Position numbers and translations under genes: made by a program. The notes beneath the pieces are model-generated. The model saw nothing but the letters and a program-made list of their open reading frames with translations. It had not been told where the DNA came from and did not search any database. This document shows, piece after piece, positions 52,482-61,888 of a stretch of 64,000 bases of DNA (its first letter is position 1; each line of letters opens with the position of its first letter). Where the stretch lies: the NCBI GenBank assembly GCA_958295815.1, contig OY282374.1:3194856-3258855 (forward strand), in the 5' to 3' direction. Source of the stretch: Candidatus Poribacteria bacterium. GTDB taxonomy: Bacteria; Poribacteria; WGA-4E; WGA-3G.

Positions 52482-53249
52482 TTATGCCTCCCCCATACCT
52501 AAAATTGCCGGAATATCGGACAACGAAGCTACTTCGTAATCGGGTTGCGTTTCTGTGTCGTTCGGTACACCTTCACGATTGAGCCAGACACAAGGCACAC
52601 CAACGTTCCGCGCGCCCGCGACATCATTTTTAAGCGAGTCGCCTACATGGAGCATCTGCGTCAACTCGCAGCCTGCACGTTCTGCGGTTACCTCAAAAAT
52701 TCTTGGATTCGGCTTCTCAACCTCTACATCTTGGGCAAAAACGACAAAAGCAAAGCGTCCATCAAGTCCACAACGTTCGGGATAGGTGTTTCCATTCGAG
52801 AGTAATCCGAGTTTGAAATGTGGGGCAAGAATATCGAAGGTCGGAACAACATCGGGATACAACTCTATATCTTCAAACCGATGTTTCCGATATATCATAT
52901 TCAAATGGGCGGCGAGGTCTCTATCTGGGCAACCTACGTATTCCAGCGTCCGTTCAAATGCTTTCAGTCTGATTGCTTCTAAATTCCAGACTTCACCCTT
53001 TACCTCTTCAGCGAATTGCTCGCGGATAGCAATCATTTTATCAATAGTCAGGTTTAGGGCACGCGGCGTTGGACGTTGTTTTTGCAGCTCCGCCAATGTG
53101 TACCCGAGTGAATGACGCATCACCTTAAAAAAATCCCACAAGGTCATATCGCCGTCAAAAGAGATAGCCGAAATTTGCAAAAGTCTCTCCCTATTGGAAA
53201 TTAAGAGGTCGGGGTACCGATTGAAGCGTGGATCTGTGCGAACTTCCAT
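52482..53249 (-). CDS. HAD-superfamily phosphohydrolase
   Basis: A 255-residue hydrolase of the haloacid dehalogenase superfamily. The nucleophile motif DxDxT appears as ISFDGDMTLWDF, motif II Ser/Thr in LLSNGNTYPE, and the C-terminal LHVGDSLKNDVAGARNVG carries motif IV Asp. It should dephosphorylate a small metabolite. Forty-nine bases overlap the neighbouring SnoaL-like gene upstream. Confidence 0.86.
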   Translation of the reverse strand: MEVRTDPRFNRYPDLLISNRERLLQISAISFDGDMTLWDFFKVMRHSLGYTLAELQKQRPTPRALNLTIDKMIAIREQFAEEVKGEVWNLEAIRLKAFERTLEYVGCPDRDLAAHLNMIYRKHRFEDIELYPDVVPTFDILAPHFKLGLLSNGNTYPERCGLDGRFAFVVFAQDVEVEKPNPRIFEVTAERAGCELTQMLHVGDSLKNDVAGARNVGVPCVWLNREGVPNDTETQPDYEVASLSDIPAILGMGEA

Positions 53250-53587
53250 GACGTCTCAATTTTTTCCAAGACTCCCGTCATCCGCATCACGAATTCCTCC
53301 GGTGTGCCTTGCCATTTGAGTCGCCAAATTTGGCGCGTGAAGAACCAAGCGACATCACCCCGTTCTTGGACATCGAGGTTAATAAACGTGATGCTGAAAT
53401 CCTCAGTGCTTGCAACGTGGTTTTGGTAATACGCGGCAATGTCCGCACTGCCTTCAACGATTTCGTCCATATCAGTGCCGATTTTGACGTAATAGACGGC
53501 AGGCAGCATCATTGCAATGAGGGTTTCAGCATCTCTGGCAACGAGTGCCTCAAAATATGATTTTACTGTATCACGCGCATTCCGCAT
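53201..53587 (-). CDS. SnoaL/NTF2-like domain protein
   Basis: A 128-residue cone-shaped NTF2-fold protein (SYFEALVARDAETLIAMMLP, DIAAYYQNHVAS, VAWFFTRQIWRLKW, EEFVMRMTGVLEKI, WKFAQIHASIG), as in SnoaL-like and DUF4440 proteins that bind small hydrophobic ligands. ATG 53587 is used as the start, which fits the usual N-terminus of the fold; the longer frame to 53623 has no support. Substrate unknown. Confidence 0.7.
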   Translation of the reverse strand: MRNARDTVKSYFEALVARDAETLIAMMLPAVYYVKIGTDMDEIVEGSADIAAYYQNHVASTEDFSITFINLDVQERGDVAWFFTRQIWRLKWQGTPEEFVMRMTGVLEKIETSWKFAQIHASIGTPTS

Positions 53588-54164
53588 CGTGAATTCCTGT
53601 GAGCGCATTCCACAAGGCAACACTCATCTGTTCACATGCTTCGACAACAGTAGCGTGGGACTCTGATGGTAATGCAGCGATGCTCTCAAGCAATTGCTCC
53701 GCTTCGTGCTCATTGTCGGAGTGCGTTTCAAAGTACGGTTCTACCGCTTTCGGGAGTTGATAGAACGCTTTTAAACCCTCTAATTTCGATTGTGCTGTTG
53801 CTGGTTGCTGTGCCTCAAAGGCATAAAGCGCACCAAGTGCCGTAGCGCGTTCAGAGAAGAGCGAATTTGCGGTGTCGAGCAGTGTTTTCACCTGTGGAAT
53901 TTCTGCTTCAGAGACAGTGGTCTCAAGCCCAGTAGCGAAGTCAGCCCATAAGTCGATGTGTTCGATTTCTTCCGCTGCGATTTCGGCATCACCGACTGCC
54001 TCCCATCCGTTCGGTATAGTAGCGATGAAAGCACCATATTCGCGGGCGTATGCACGCAGTGTCTCAATCGACAATTCACCAGCACTCCATGCTTGGTAAA
54101 ACGGGTGGTCGAGCAAGTTGTGATCTGCGATTTTACTGGCTAATGTTTGTTTGAAATCCATCAA
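53571..54164 (-). CDS. TenA/CADD-like (haem-oxygenase-fold) diiron-type protein
   Basis: A 197-residue helical protein of the TenA/PqqC/CADD superfamily. LLDHPFYQAWSAGELSIETL is the family opening; candidate metal ligands are in EEIEHIDLW and FETHSDNEHEAE. CADD-type members can make p-aminobenzoate or act as oxidases; TenA acts on thiamine fragments. The exact ligand spacing differs from CADD, so I leave the reaction open. Confidence 0.75.
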   Translation of the reverse strand: MMDFKQTLASKIADHNLLDHPFYQAWSAGELSIETLRAYAREYGAFIATIPNGWEAVGDAEIAAEEIEHIDLWADFATGLETTVSEAEIPQVKTLLDTANSLFSERATALGALYAFEAQQPATAQSKLEGLKAFYQLPKAVEPYFETHSDNEHEAEQLLESIAALPSESHATVVEACEQMSVALWNALTGIHDAECA

Positions 54165-54461
54165 ATTAGTTACTCCATTTCTTTATTATCAATAAAATTC
54201 AAAAATACGGTTTTGCTTTTCAGATCAGGTTAATACAAACTAGGGAAGTTGTACTTTAATAGCACAATTGGCTCTCAGACTGCACCGAAAAGAACTGCCT
54301 GTGCCATGTTTTTAGTATAGCATACGGTATGCATCAGTGTCAAGAAGTGGTTTCCAATTTCTCCGGATCATAGGTAGGTTAGATCCCATCCTCGCCAACA
54401 ACAACTTATAACCTACAACCCTTTTCGCTGACCACTGACTGCTGATGCTCATGAAAAATCG

Positions 54462-54491
54462 TTTCCAATTAAACAAGAAATCTGATATAAT
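54462..54491 (+). promoter_or_regulatory. Possible promoter for the PhyH gene
   Basis: TTTCCA at 54462-54467 and TATAAT at 54486-54491 with an 18-bp spacer; the -10 box is perfect, the -35 weak. The gap 54165-54533 also holds GCATACGGTATGC (54320-54332) and a degenerate CCC-type repeat near 54405, and otherwise nothing I can support. Confidence 0.45.
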
Positions 54492-54533
54492 AATTGATAC
54501 CATTGGAAGCACTGTTTGCTGGAAGGAATCGTT

Positions 54534-55277
54534 ATGACTGAAGAGCAAAAATTTATCTTCGATCTCAAGGGATACCTGTTAATTCCTGAAGTTTTGAACA
54601 GTTCAGAGATTGAGGCACTCAAGGCACAAATTGAAACGATCCGCACGGATCCTGAGTCTTTGCCACCCCATGAACGGCGATTTCCGGGTGGAACCGCCTC
54701 ATTTTTGATTGATCACCCCGTCGTGACGGATGTTCTCCGTGAGATATTGGGAGAGTTCCGAATGGAATCGAGTTGGTTCACTTATCGCACGGCAGGACAA
54801 GGTGGACCCCCGCCGCATGGGGGTGTCCGAAATGTAAATCCTAATTTCAATTACCAGTGCCACGATGGGAAGATATACTCGGCGTTGACGAGGGTTGTGT
54901 TTGAACTGAATGAAGTTAAAGCCGGAGAAGGTGGAACACTGTTCTTACCCGGAAGCCATAAGGCGAATTTCCGAATCCCTGAAGTGCATAGGCAGACAGA
55001 CTCTCCGCTGTTTGAAACGTACAGCTGTCCTCCGGGTTCAGTCGTTATTTTCACGGAAAACTTGTGTCACTCTGGCGTTGCGTGGACAAATCTGGATCGA
55101 CCGCGAATAGCAATCTTTAATTGTTATAATTTCGTTGGATGCCAGTTTCACAAGCCATCAGTGCCACTGCATATAATTGAGGGATTACCTCATGAAAAAC
55201 AGGCGTACTTCCGTGATGTCTGGGTGTGGAATCAAGGCGGTCCCGACAACGGGAAGAATTTACGTTACGAGGAGTAA
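54534..55277 (+). CDS. Phytanoyl-CoA dioxygenase (PhyH) family protein
   Basis: A 247-residue Fe(II)/2-oxoglutarate dioxygenase of the PhyH family, which is often numerous in sponge-associated Poribacteria. The iron triad is visible as PPPHGGVRN, with the following Asp-containing stretch, and the distal LCHSGVAWTNLD histidine; RPRIAIFNCYN supplies the Arg for 2-oxoglutarate. ATG 54534 has GGAAGGA six bases upstream. The substrate is unknown. Confidence 0.85.
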   Translation: MTEEQKFIFDLKGYLLIPEVLNSSEIEALKAQIETIRTDPESLPPHERRFPGGTASFLIDHPVVTDVLREILGEFRMESSWFTYRTAGQGGPPPHGGVRNVNPNFNYQCHDGKIYSALTRVVFELNEVKAGEGGTLFLPGSHKANFRIPEVHRQTDSPLFETYSCPPGSVVIFTENLCHSGVAWTNLDRPRIAIFNCYNFVGCQFHKPSVPLHIIEGLPHEKQAYFRDVWVWNQGGPDNGKNLRYEE

Positions 55278-55354
55278 TCCGTACTGCCTAAAGGTGCGTT
55301 ACAATATAAAATCGTGCGGTAACAGTGCCTCGCGCACCAATATGAGTATCATGC

Positions 55355-55684
55355 ATGGATTCTAAAACAAGAATGCCATCTGCATCGGTGATCCGTGTGG
55401 CACGATTAGATGCATCTCAAAGCGTTTCTAAGTGGCGGTGGACAGCGTTCGGCGTGGTGCTCAGTATTGTCCCGACAATTAATATCATCTTACTGGGAAT
55501 AAGTGCTGTCGTTGTAAGTGTTTTAACACCCAACATGGATTTGTCGTCCTCAAAACGACTGGAATTCTATTTTGTAAATCCGGCGTGTTATACAGTCGAA
55601 TACCGGAAGACAACAAAAAAGTTACGCTGCATGTGGACGCTTTACGGATGGCTCGCTGGTGTTATTGTTTTAAATTTCTTTTAA
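55355..55684 (+). CDS. Small membrane protein, unknown
   Basis: A 109-residue frame with two hydrophobic segments (AFGVVLSIVPTINIILLGIS and WTLYGWLAGVIVLNFF) and no recognisable domain. It lies between PhyH and the DUF202 gene on the same strand, 19 bases before the latter. No clear ribosome site is seen, so it could be mis-called. Confidence 0.5.
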   Translation: MDSKTRMPSASVIRVARLDASQSVSKWRWTAFGVVLSIVPTINIILLGISAVVVSVLTPNMDLSSSKRLEFYFVNPACYTVEYRKTTKKLRCMWTLYGWLAGVIVLNFF

Positions 55685-55703
55685 TGGAGAAGGGAAGACG
55701 TGA

Positions 55704-56039
55704 ATGGCAGATAAATTGAGACCCTACAAAGATTTGGAGGACCAGCTTATCTTACGGGATCATCTCGCGGCGGACCGAACTATCCTTGCGAATGAGCGAA
55801 CTTTCCTCGCATATATCCGTACGGCGCTAACGCTGTTTGTCGCCGGTTTATCCTTCGTACATCTCAAACTACTCACTTCACGTATTCCACAGATTGTTGA
55901 ATGGATAGGTGCTGTCTTTATTTTCTTGGGTATCGTTACCTTTTTCGTTGGATTTGTGAAATACAGACGGATGCGAGCACTCATTCACAAGATTAAGCAA
56001 AAAGAACTAAGAGAATTAGGAGAAGAAGACTCACTATGA
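55704..56039 (+). CDS. DUF202/YidH-family membrane protein
   Basis: A 111-residue inner-membrane protein like E. coli YidH. The conserved start motif LAADRTILANERTFLAYIRT is followed by two membrane helices (ALTLFVAGLSFVHL and EWIGAVFIFLGIVTFFVGFV). The function of the family is not established. Its stop overlaps the start of the dehydrogenase (ATGA), so the two are coupled. Confidence 0.85.
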   Translation: MADKLRPYKDLEDQLILRDHLAADRTILANERTFLAYIRTALTLFVAGLSFVHLKLLTSRIPQIVEWIGAVFIFLGIVTFFVGFVKYRRMRALIHKIKQKELRELGEEDSL

Positions 56040-57061
56040 GAATCAGAGAAGTCGTTGTAACCGGTCAGAATCAAGTGGAACTTCAGACTGCCGACATAGA
56101 CGCACCGGTGCTCGCTGCCAATGAAGTGCTGATAGACACAGAATATACGTTTATCAGTAGCGGAACCGAGCTTGCAAATTATACCGGAAGAGAGCCGAAA
56201 GTTTTTCAGAAAGGCGCGTGGTGCGAATATCCGTGGCGTTCTGGCTATGCAAATGTCGGTATTGTCCGTGAAGTCGGTTCGGGTGTTACCCGTGCAGAAC
56301 CCGGTGATCGCGTCTTTACTTACGGACGGCACGCTTCAACGATTCAGTATTCGCAAGACCGGTTGGTCGCACCTGTCAGAGAAGCCGTGGATCCAGCAGT
56401 TGTTGCTGCATCACGGATGGCGGGTGTCGCAATGACTGCAATTGTTGTTGGTGAGATTGCCACGAACCCTTGGGTCGTCGTTTTTGGATTGGGGCTCGTC
56501 GGAAATTTGGCATCACAGATGTTCCAGATTCACGGGTGCCGCGTTATCGGTGTGGATCCGGTAGCGGAAAGGCGAGCACTCGCACAGCGGTGTGGAATTG
56601 AACGTACCGTCGGTGGTGACGCTGACGAAGCACAGGCACAGGTTCAGGAAATTACAAACGGCGATCTTGGCGATATTACCGTTGATGCCGTTGGGCATAG
56701 TGCGGTCGTTATGCAAGCACTTCACGCGACTGCTAATCATGGACAAATCATCATCCTCGGTACGCCGCGCGTTTCTGTCCCTGGCGATCTAACGGATCTC
56801 CTCTCTGAAACGCATCTGCGATGGATTACCATCCGTGGGGCATTGGAATGGTGCGTCCCAATGTATCCCGACATCGGGAACCGAACTTCTCAGTGGAGTA
56901 AACAGCAGACGATTTTCGACTGGATGGCACGTGGTCAATTACACGTTGAGCCGTTGATCTCTCACCGCCTCAAACCGGAACAGATTAAGCAGGCTTACGA
57001 CGGTCTCCTCAATGAACCGAATGTGTATACAGGTGTCGTTTTAGATTGGACTTCGGACTAA
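56036..57061 (+). CDS. Zinc-type MDR alcohol dehydrogenase family protein
   Basis: A 341-residue medium-chain dehydrogenase. VLIDTEYTFISSGTELANYT is the N-terminal phrase of the family; the cofactor motif is VVFGLGLVGNLASQMFQIHG. The canonical Cys-His pair for the catalytic zinc is not obvious, and the ISSGTEL variant resembles BchC-like members. The substrate is unresolved. It starts four bases inside the DUF202 gene. Confidence 0.82.
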   Translation: MRIREVVVTGQNQVELQTADIDAPVLAANEVLIDTEYTFISSGTELANYTGREPKVFQKGAWCEYPWRSGYANVGIVREVGSGVTRAEPGDRVFTYGRHASTIQYSQDRLVAPVREAVDPAVVAASRMAGVAMTAIVVGEIATNPWVVVFGLGLVGNLASQMFQIHGCRVIGVDPVAERRALAQRCGIERTVGGDADEAQAQVQEITNGDLGDITVDAVGHSAVVMQALHATANHGQIIILGTPRVSVPGDLTDLLSETHLRWITIRGALEWCVPMYPDIGNRTSQWSKQQTIFDWMARGQLHVEPLISHRLKPEQIKQAYDGLLNEPNVYTGVVLDWTSD

Positions 57062-57088
57062 ATTGGTATGGAAGAGAGGATATGTATT

Positions 57089-57979
57089 ATGGGAGAAACA
57101 ACATTGTTCCAAAACTGCATCCAATCTGAATTGCCGCCGGGACTCAGGTCAAGGCTGGATAAAAAACAGGTGACAGATTTCGCGTTCTCACCAGATGGCA
57201 CGCGGCTCGCCGCTGGCGGTGATGGACGTATTTGGATATACGATGTAGCGAGTGGCGCGCAATTTGCGATGCTCTCAGGATATACGGAACGTATCCGCGC
57301 ATTGGCGTTTGCACCAGATAACACTCTACTTGCCAGTGGCAGTGAAGATAATACACTCCGACTGTGGGATACTGCCACGGCGCGTGAGGTGCTAACGCTC
57401 GCAGGGGATTCCAATTTAGTACAGGCATTGGCGTCTTCCTCCCCGGATGGCATTCCGCTGCCGAGTTGGGATCCACGCACGGAAAGATTGCTTGCGACTT
57501 CAAACGAAAACCCTGGACGTGTTAGAAGTTTAGCGTTTTCTCCAGATGGCACAACGCTTGCGAGTGGAAGTGCGGACGGTAGGGTTCGGTTGTGGGATAT
57601 TGAAACAGGTGGGATTTTGTCATCTTTTTCAACACATGATGGGCTTGTCTTGGCACTGGCGTTTTCGGCGAAGGGTGAGGTGTTGGCGAGTGGTGGTTCG
57701 GACACCCTCGTTCGACTGTGGGATTTGGAGAACCAACACTTAATTGCTACATTAAGAGCGCATACCGACTCGATCAATGCCTTGGCGTTTTCCAACGACG
57801 GTGAAATTCTCGCAAGTGGTGGAAGGGACCGCTACCTGCAATTATGGCGTGTTGATGCTAAAGATCTTGTGTCGTCGTTTCCGGTCCAAGAGGGAGCCAT
57901 TCGGGAATTAACGTTTTCGCCAGATGGTGAAAAATTGATGTGTGCAACCCAGGAAGGTTCTCTACTCATCAGAGAATAA
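57089..57979 (+). CDS. WD40-repeat protein
   Basis: A 296-residue cytoplasmic propeller with six WD40 repeats, ending mostly in LWD or LWR (IRALAFAPDNTLLASGSEDN, TLRLWD, VRSLAFSPDGTTLASGSADG, VRLWDIETGG, VLASGGSDTLVRLWDLEN). ATG 57089 is chosen because GAGAGGA ends eight bases before it; ATG 57068 is an alternative. It ends the plus-strand run that begins at PhyH. Partner unknown. Confidence 0.82.
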   Translation: MGETTLFQNCIQSELPPGLRSRLDKKQVTDFAFSPDGTRLAAGGDGRIWIYDVASGAQFAMLSGYTERIRALAFAPDNTLLASGSEDNTLRLWDTATAREVLTLAGDSNLVQALASSSPDGIPLPSWDPRTERLLATSNENPGRVRSLAFSPDGTTLASGSADGRVRLWDIETGGILSSFSTHDGLVLALAFSAKGEVLASGGSDTLVRLWDLENQHLIATLRAHTDSINALAFSNDGEILASGGRDRYLQLWRVDAKDLVSSFPVQEGAIRELTFSPDGEKLMCATQEGSLLIRE

Positions 57980-58013
57980 TACAGGGATAAAAAAACAACT
58001 TACTGTCCCCGCT

Positions 58014-58034
58014 GGCGAGGTTTCTAACCTCGCC
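58014..58034. terminator. Perfect 9-bp hairpin between converging genes
   Basis: GGCGAGGTT tct AACCTCGCC is a perfect stem with a three-base loop between the WD40 gene and the transglutaminase gene, which end facing each other. It likely terminates in both directions and is the best-formed member of the dispersed palindrome family. Confidence 0.65.
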
Positions 58035-58062
58035 TACTTACTTTAAAGATAGCAACTTTAAT

Positions 58063-58950
58063 CTATTCTGAGTCGGGCATCCGTTCGCAATCTACTGACA
58101 CCGATAATTCATGCGTGCCGCTACCGTAAACCACCCCTTTAAGCGGCGTTACATCCGCATAGTCTCTTCCCCAAGCCACAGTAATATGTTGATCTGTCGG
58201 TATTTGATTGTTCGTTGGATCGAAATCTACCCAGCCGAGTTGTGGGAGATAGACCGAAAACCATGCGTGAGAGGCATCGGCACCTTCTAACGGTTCTTGA
58301 TCGGAGGGTGGATCTGTCTCAATATAGCCACTGACGTAGCGAGCGGCGAGTCCCAAGGCGCGTAGGCATCCGATGCCGAGGTGGGCAAAGTCTTGGCAAA
58401 CCCCGCGACGGTATTTTATTACATCCTCAAGGGGCGTGGCAATTGTTGTGAAGTCCGGGTCGTAGGTAAAGTCAGCGTAAAGGCGAGTGGTTAACTCTTC
58501 AACGGCTTCCAGTAGCGGGCGTCCTTTGGTAAACGACTTTTCAGCGTATGTACGGAGTTCAGGCATCAGGGGAATCATTGAGGAATAGAGGATATATTGC
58601 CGGATCTCCAGAATTTCCGGATTTGAGTCTGTGTGCAGCTCCTGATGAGCCTCTTCCCAAGCCAAGTGCTCTGCGAAACTTCGTTGCCTTTCTCTGCCTT
58701 TAACATCTACGTGGCTTGTAACTGTGACGGTGAGTTGGTTGTGAGGCTTCTGGATTATGAAATAGTAGACAGTGTTTCCAAAAAAGTCCTGACGTTCTCG
58801 GCACTCCTTAGGTTCGGGTTCGACAGTGAATTTGCTTTCGCTGCATTGCTGATACATGAAATCTCGAGGGGTCAAGCGTGCTTCGTTATAACAGAGGTTC
58901 ACTGGATGCGTGTAACTGTATTCAGTTTTATGGGTAATCTTATAGTTCAT
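58063..58950 (-). CDS. Transglutaminase-like protein with Bact_transglu_N domain
   Basis: A 295-residue protease-fold protein. The N-terminal domain (KITHKTEYSYTHPVNLCYNE, TVTSHVDV) is the bacterial transglutaminase N domain; the catalytic core has Cys in YRRGVCQDFAHLGIGCLRAL, His in ADASHAWFSVYLP and Asp in WVDFDPTN. ATG 58950 is preferred to 58959. Such genes sit beside the permuted ATP-grasp and DUF2126 genes seen here, in a cluster predicted to handle peptide or amide bonds (Iyer and colleagues). Confidence 0.9.
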   Translation of the reverse strand: MNYKITHKTEYSYTHPVNLCYNEARLTPRDFMYQQCSESKFTVEPEPKECRERQDFFGNTVYYFIIQKPHNQLTVTVTSHVDVKGRERQRSFAEHLAWEEAHQELHTDSNPEILEIRQYILYSSMIPLMPELRTYAEKSFTKGRPLLEAVEELTTRLYADFTYDPDFTTIATPLEDVIKYRRGVCQDFAHLGIGCLRALGLAARYVSGYIETDPPSDQEPLEGADASHAWFSVYLPQLGWVDFDPTNNQIPTDQHITVAWGRDYADVTPLKGVVYGSGTHELSVSVDCERMPDSE

Positions 58951-59151
58951 GGCTATCAAGGCTTGCTAATATTAGATACGGATTTTGATACCGAATTATC
59001 ATAATATGTAGACAAACGTCCGTTCGCTGGTGAGGTTTCCCAAATTCGTTCTTTCTGACTATCAACTGTAGGAGCGACCTCTGGTTGCGACTCTTGTGGC
59101 TGGCTATTGATAACTGAAAACTATTAACTAACAACTAACTGCCACTGACAA

Positions 59152-59175
59152 CCCACAACCCATAGCCCGTAACCC
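59152..59175 (-). repeat. Second perfect 7-nt CCC repeat, potential G-quadruplex
   Basis: CCC acaa CCC atag CCC gtaa CCC: four tracts at exact 7-nt period, as at 13466-13489. It lies in the gap 58951-59182 behind the ATP-grasp gene. The rest of the gap holds similar AAC-rich repeat text and nothing else. Confidence 0.6.
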
Positions 59176-59182
59176 ACAACCT

Positions 59183-61888
59183 TTAGAGACTGGTTGTCGT
59201 TAGCTGCTGAGGTCTTTGGACATGACTAAAATAGGTTTGCGTCAGAACATCAGAAATGTCGATCAGTATTTGCGCGAGGCGAACCAAGAGTTTCTCTAAC
59301 CCTCTGCGTTGTGTTGTGTGCTCTGAACGTTCAGCGAGATCAATTGTATTGGAAAGCTGCAGCTGTGTTAGTGCCTCCAAAATGAGTTGCTCTTCTTCAC
59401 TAAGCCGATAGCCGAGTTTTTCTCTGGGTAGTGCTCGGATCTGTTCTTCAAGTCGTTTGAGTTGATACAGGAGCGAGCGCGGATTCTCTTCGTCAAGAAG
59501 TACCAGCTCAAGGACTGTTGGAAAGTGGAGTGCTGAACGGTATCGACTCCGATAGGTGATCAGGCTTTCAGACGCAGCGAGTACAGATTCAAGCAACAAT
59601 GCCTCAATCCAGTCGTCTTGCACGGCGACGAGGCTTGAGCGACACAACACGATAAGAAGAAGCGCACGTTCAATACGGCGTCCTATATCCAAGCTAATCC
59701 AGCCGCTTGTCTGGGTCATGCTTTCGGCGTTTAGCCCACTCAATGCTGCGAGAAAGATCATAAGTTGGTCGAGTGATGCCAATTCTGCCTCTTGGAGCAT
59801 GAGATCTGTCAATATCTGAGCACTTGCGTCTTCGCCTTCCGGAATGCTCTTTTCGAGCGTTGTGCATAGATTTTCAATGCTATTCATCACACGCCAAGTG
59901 TCAGTTGACCAACGGTCTCGGACTGCGTACGCAGCACTGACGAGGGCTTGAAGCGTTGACACTAAACTACCGCTATTTTCTGTGTCGAGCATGATCGAAA
60001 AGATTTCGTTTGCTAACGACTGTTCACTGTTGTTGGCGAAACCCGGATGCGAGGAAGTTAGACCGCTCAAAGAGCGGAGCATACTACGGAGATATGTAAG
60101 TTCGGATACCTCTCTCGCATCTTCGCCGAAAGTCTCAGTGAAAAATTTAGTAGGCGATACCTGTCCTAAGCGCGAAGTTTCTAAACCCATCTTCCCCATT
60201 TTGGCTTTATCCAGCATAATGCGGAGCAGTCTTGCTTGTCCTTCAGCGCGTTCGGCATAGCGTCCGACCCAGAATAGGTTTTCAGCGGCTCGGCTTGATA
60301 ACCCTTCAGATGCCTCTGCTGTCTGTATCCGTCCGGTTCGCTGTTGCCATAAACTGATATGTGGCTCTGGCTCAGGTGCGAGGACCCAAGTGTCTTTGCT
60401 AACGCCGCCATCTCGGATTGAGATTGTCAGTTCACCTTTCTCGCCTGCACATCGGGTGAGTCCGCCCGGCATCACAGCGTATGCGTCTTTTTCTCTAAAT
60501 AAAAAACTACGCAAGATTGCGCTGCGCGGTTCAAGTTTACCGTCAATCAGTGAAGGTGTTGTGGAGAGATGAACATGTTCCTGCCCGACATAGAGATGCG
60601 GTTCAGCATTAATCTGGATACTGAGTGCGTCGAGTTCAGCTTTACTGAGTTCGGTTCCAAACATCGAGCGCACACCCGGTTGACGATGGATAGGTTTAAT
60701 GACTAATTTCTTCAGGTTCGCCAGCACATAGTCTCGCTCTTCCGATTTTCCGCACCACCATGTAGCGACGGAAGGCAGGCGCAGATCCTCACCTGTTAAA
60801 TGTTTTGAGATATTCGGTAGGAAGGGCATCAATCCCGGGTTCTCCAAAGCGCTGCTGCCGGGAGGGTTTATCACTATGACATTTCCCTGCCGAATCGCTT
60901 CCAGCAATCCCGCGACACCGAGTCGTGAGTCTTGGCGGAGTTCCAACGGGTCACAGAAGGTATCATCCACACGGCGCAGAATAATATCGACAGGGCGTAA
61001 ACCATCAATTGATTTTAACCAGACCCGTCCGTCCCACACTGTTAAATCGTCGCCTTGCACCAAGGTGTAACCGAGGTAGTTTGCGAGATAGGCGTGCTCG
61101 AAATAAGTTTCATTCAGCGGACCAGGCGTTAGTACAACGACATGCGGATTGTCTGTTTGGTGAGGCGCGATACGGGTTGCACTTTCGAGTTGGTATTGCA
61201 TGTCCAGGACGCTGTTCTGTAGCGAACGGAAGAAGAAGGAGAGTCGATGAACGCCGACTTCGCCGAAAAGATTCGGTAGTGCGCGGGCAAGGGCGGTTCG
61301 GTTTTCGAGAGCATAGCCAGCCCCCGATGGTGCTTGTGTTCGATCGGCGAGTACCCACATTCTACCATCGGGACCTCTTGCTAAGTCGGCGGCGTAGTTC
61401 AAAAGAAACGGGAATTCCGGTGGCGTAAGCCCAACACACGCACGTAGGAAACCGGCATGTGCGTAAACCACTTCTGGCGGTATCAATCCATCTTTAATTA
61501 ACGTTTGTTCTCCGTAGAGATCCATCAAGATGAGGTTTAACAGTTCCGCGCGCTGCGTAAGTCCGGTAGAGATAGCATCCCAATCTGCGTTCGAGATTAT
61601 CAGTGGAATAGGATCCAATTCCCACGGACGATGTCCCTGCTGTTCACCATGTACAACGTAGGTGACCCCGTTCTCGCGAAGCAAGCGTTGGACCTCTTCG
61701 TGCCGAGATTCCATCTCACCAGGTCCGAGGGAATCAAGTGCTTGCATGAAGCTGCGCCAGTGCGGATTGATTTGCTTATCTCGATTCAGCATCTCATCGA
61801 TCTGTTCACCCTGAGAAGCATCAGCAAATTTCGGGATCGTATAACTGTCCCCAATCACCTTCCAATTTGTTGTATCAGCTCGTTGCAT
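59183..61888 (-). CDS. Circularly permuted ATP-grasp plus alpha-E fusion protein
   Basis: A 901-residue fusion. The N-terminal half is a circularly permuted ATP-grasp (PFLLNYAADLARGPDGRMWV, LADRTQAPSGAGYALENR, PGPLNETYFEHAYLANYLGY, DGLRPVDIILRRVDDTFCDP), the C-terminal half an alpha-E domain (LSSRAAENLFWVGRYAERAE, about 560-880). The start is placed at ATG 61888; the frame upstream to 61996 is encoded by a dispersed repeat-like sequence (LTADSRQPIDA) and is not expected in the family. The family is thought to form peptide-like amide bonds. Confidence 0.88.
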   Translation of the reverse strand: MQRADTTNWKVIGDSYTIPKFADASQGEQIDEMLNRDKQINPHWRSFMQALDSLGPGEMESRHEEVQRLLRENGVTYVVHGEQQGHRPWELDPIPLIISNADWDAISTGLTQRAELLNLILMDLYGEQTLIKDGLIPPEVVYAHAGFLRACVGLTPPEFPFLLNYAADLARGPDGRMWVLADRTQAPSGAGYALENRTALARALPNLFGEVGVHRLSFFFRSLQNSVLDMQYQLESATRIAPHQTDNPHVVVLTPGPLNETYFEHAYLANYLGYTLVQGDDLTVWDGRVWLKSIDGLRPVDIILRRVDDTFCDPLELRQDSRLGVAGLLEAIRQGNVIVINPPGSSALENPGLMPFLPNISKHLTGEDLRLPSVATWWCGKSEERDYVLANLKKLVIKPIHRQPGVRSMFGTELSKAELDALSIQINAEPHLYVGQEHVHLSTTPSLIDGKLEPRSAILRSFLFREKDAYAVMPGGLTRCAGEKGELTISIRDGGVSKDTWVLAPEPEPHISLWQQRTGRIQTAEASEGLSSRAAENLFWVGRYAERAEGQARLLRIMLDKAKMGKMGLETSRLGQVSPTKFFTETFGEDAREVSELTYLRSMLRSLSGLTSSHPGFANNSEQSLANEIFSIMLDTENSGSLVSTLQALVSAAYAVRDRWSTDTWRVMNSIENLCTTLEKSIPEGEDASAQILTDLMLQEAELASLDQLMIFLAALSGLNAESMTQTSGWISLDIGRRIERALLLIVLCRSSLVAVQDDWIEALLLESVLAASESLITYRSRYRSALHFPTVLELVLLDEENPRSLLYQLKRLEEQIRALPREKLGYRLSEEEQLILEALTQLQLSNTIDLAERSEHTTQRRGLEKLLVRLAQILIDISDVLTQTYFSHVQRPQQLTTTSL

